Shown piece by piece: positions 12,706 through 13,094 of a DNA stretch of 13,094 bases; the stretch's first letter is position 1; each line of letters opens with the position of its first letter. The notes under the pieces were generated by a model. That model searched no databases, was not told where the DNA came from, and saw nothing but the letters and a program-made list of their open reading frames with translations. The stretch is taken from the NCBI GenBank assembly GCA_002399225.1, contig DHDF01000120.1, forward strand, positions 58,060 to 71,153, read 5' to 3'. The DNA comes from a bacterium UBA4883. Its GTDB lineage: Bacteria > Bacillota > Clostridia > Oscillospirales > Acutalibacteraceae. The position numbers and the translations under genes are program-made.

Positions 12706-13094
12706 CTACTGGGGCAGATGGGCGGCCAGCTCGTTCATGTCCGGCTCCGTATGCGTCAGGGTGCGGAACTGAATCACGTCCGGGTCGTCCGGCATCAGCG
12801 CGGCAAGCTGCGTCGTGAACTGCCCGGCTTCTTCCATCCGGTTCTGGGCAATCAGGGTCCTAATATTGGTTTTCACCTGTTTTGCCAGCTCGCTGAATTC
12901 CTCCGCTTTCGCCCGCTTCTCCCGGCTTTCCCGCTCAAACCGCGTCAGCAGCAGTGAAATCTGCCGCTCCATCACCGGGCAGCATTTCAGCGCCAGCCGC
13001 AGATTTGAAATATACTCGGTATCCTCCGACCGCTTCCGCGCGGTCAGCGCCAGCCCCATGTAATACCCAAACCGGTGCGCGCGCGGCAGCACGG
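12706..13094 (-). CDS. C-terminal part of an unidentified helical, TPR-like protein
   Basis: The frame enters from the right edge and stops at 12706; about 129 residues are visible and the true start is outside. A GTG near 13092 is unlikely to be the real start, since the frame remains open. The visible part is all helical. HRFGYYMGLALTARKRSEDTEYISNLRLALKCCPVMERQISLLL is followed by a charged coiled-coil stretch (RFERESREKRAKAEEFSELAKQVK). It ends with a TPR-like helical hairpin (RMEEAGQFTTQLAALMPDDPDVIQF). Similar C-terminal tails occur on TPR-containing family 2 glycosyltransferases of clostridia, some of which lie beside flagellin genes, but no catalytic part is visible, so the function is open. 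It converges on flagellin and is probably a separate transcription unit. Confidence 0.7.
   Translation of the reverse strand, partial: VLPRAHRFGYYMGLALTARKRSEDTEYISNLRLALKCCPVMERQISLLLTRFERESREKRAKAEEFSELAKQVKTNIRTLIAQNRMEEAGQFTTQLAALMPDDPDVIQFRTLTHTEPDMNELAAHLPQ

Overview
This window is the core of a flagellar gene cluster from a Gram-positive bacterium, most likely a member of the Clostridia. Three things point there. The gene order flgM-flgN-flgK-flgL-X-fliW-csrA-flagellin matches the Bacillus/Clostridium late flagellar region. Two promoters match the Bacillus sigma-D flagellar consensus. The GGA-rich flagellin leader lies next to fliW and csrA. By eye, base composition is moderately GC-rich in the genes. 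Assignment below class level (for example Oscillospiraceae-like) is a guess.

Layout. On the minus strand, positions 1-5736 carry the early structural operon, read right to left: flgB, flgC, fliE, fliF, fliG, fliH and fliI. These are the proximal rod, the rod-MS ring adaptor, the MS ring, the C ring rotor protein and the export ATPase with its regulator. fliI runs off the left edge. The genes are tightly packed, with several start/stop overlaps. Positions 5737-6208 form an AT-rich divergent control region. It holds a strong sigma-A-type promoter firing left into flgB (with a leader of about 240 nt) and a perfect sigma-D-type promoter firing right into flgM. On the plus strand, 6209-11177 carry flgM (anti-sigma factor), a flgN-like export chaperone gene, flgK and flgL (hook-filament junction), an unrecognised 95-residue ORF, fliW and csrA. 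Flagellin follows at 11388-12539, with its own sigma-D-type promoter, a structured leader of about 170 nt and a strong terminator. From 12706 to the right edge, a minus-strand gene enters with its C-terminal part only. It is helical and TPR-like.

How the parts work together. FlgB/FlgC/FliE/FliF/FliG build the base of the motor, and FliH/FliI feed the export apparatus. Once the hook is complete, export of FlgM would release sigma-D, which reads the flgM and flagellin promoters. FlgN escorts FlgK and FlgL. Free flagellin sequesters FliW. Without FliW bound to it, CsrA can occupy the flagellin leader and block translation. The flagellin leader contains a textbook-looking CsrA target: a GGA-loop hairpin plus a GGA-containing Shine-Dalgarno.

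I see no phage, transposon, CRISPR, tRNA or rRNA, and no clearly new defence or biosynthetic system. The points most worth following up are regulatory: the palindrome over the flagellin -10 element, the CsrA-type hairpin, the long flgB leader with a sigma-54-like element, a hairpin between the fliF Shine-Dalgarno and start, and the unassigned ORF between flgL and fliW.
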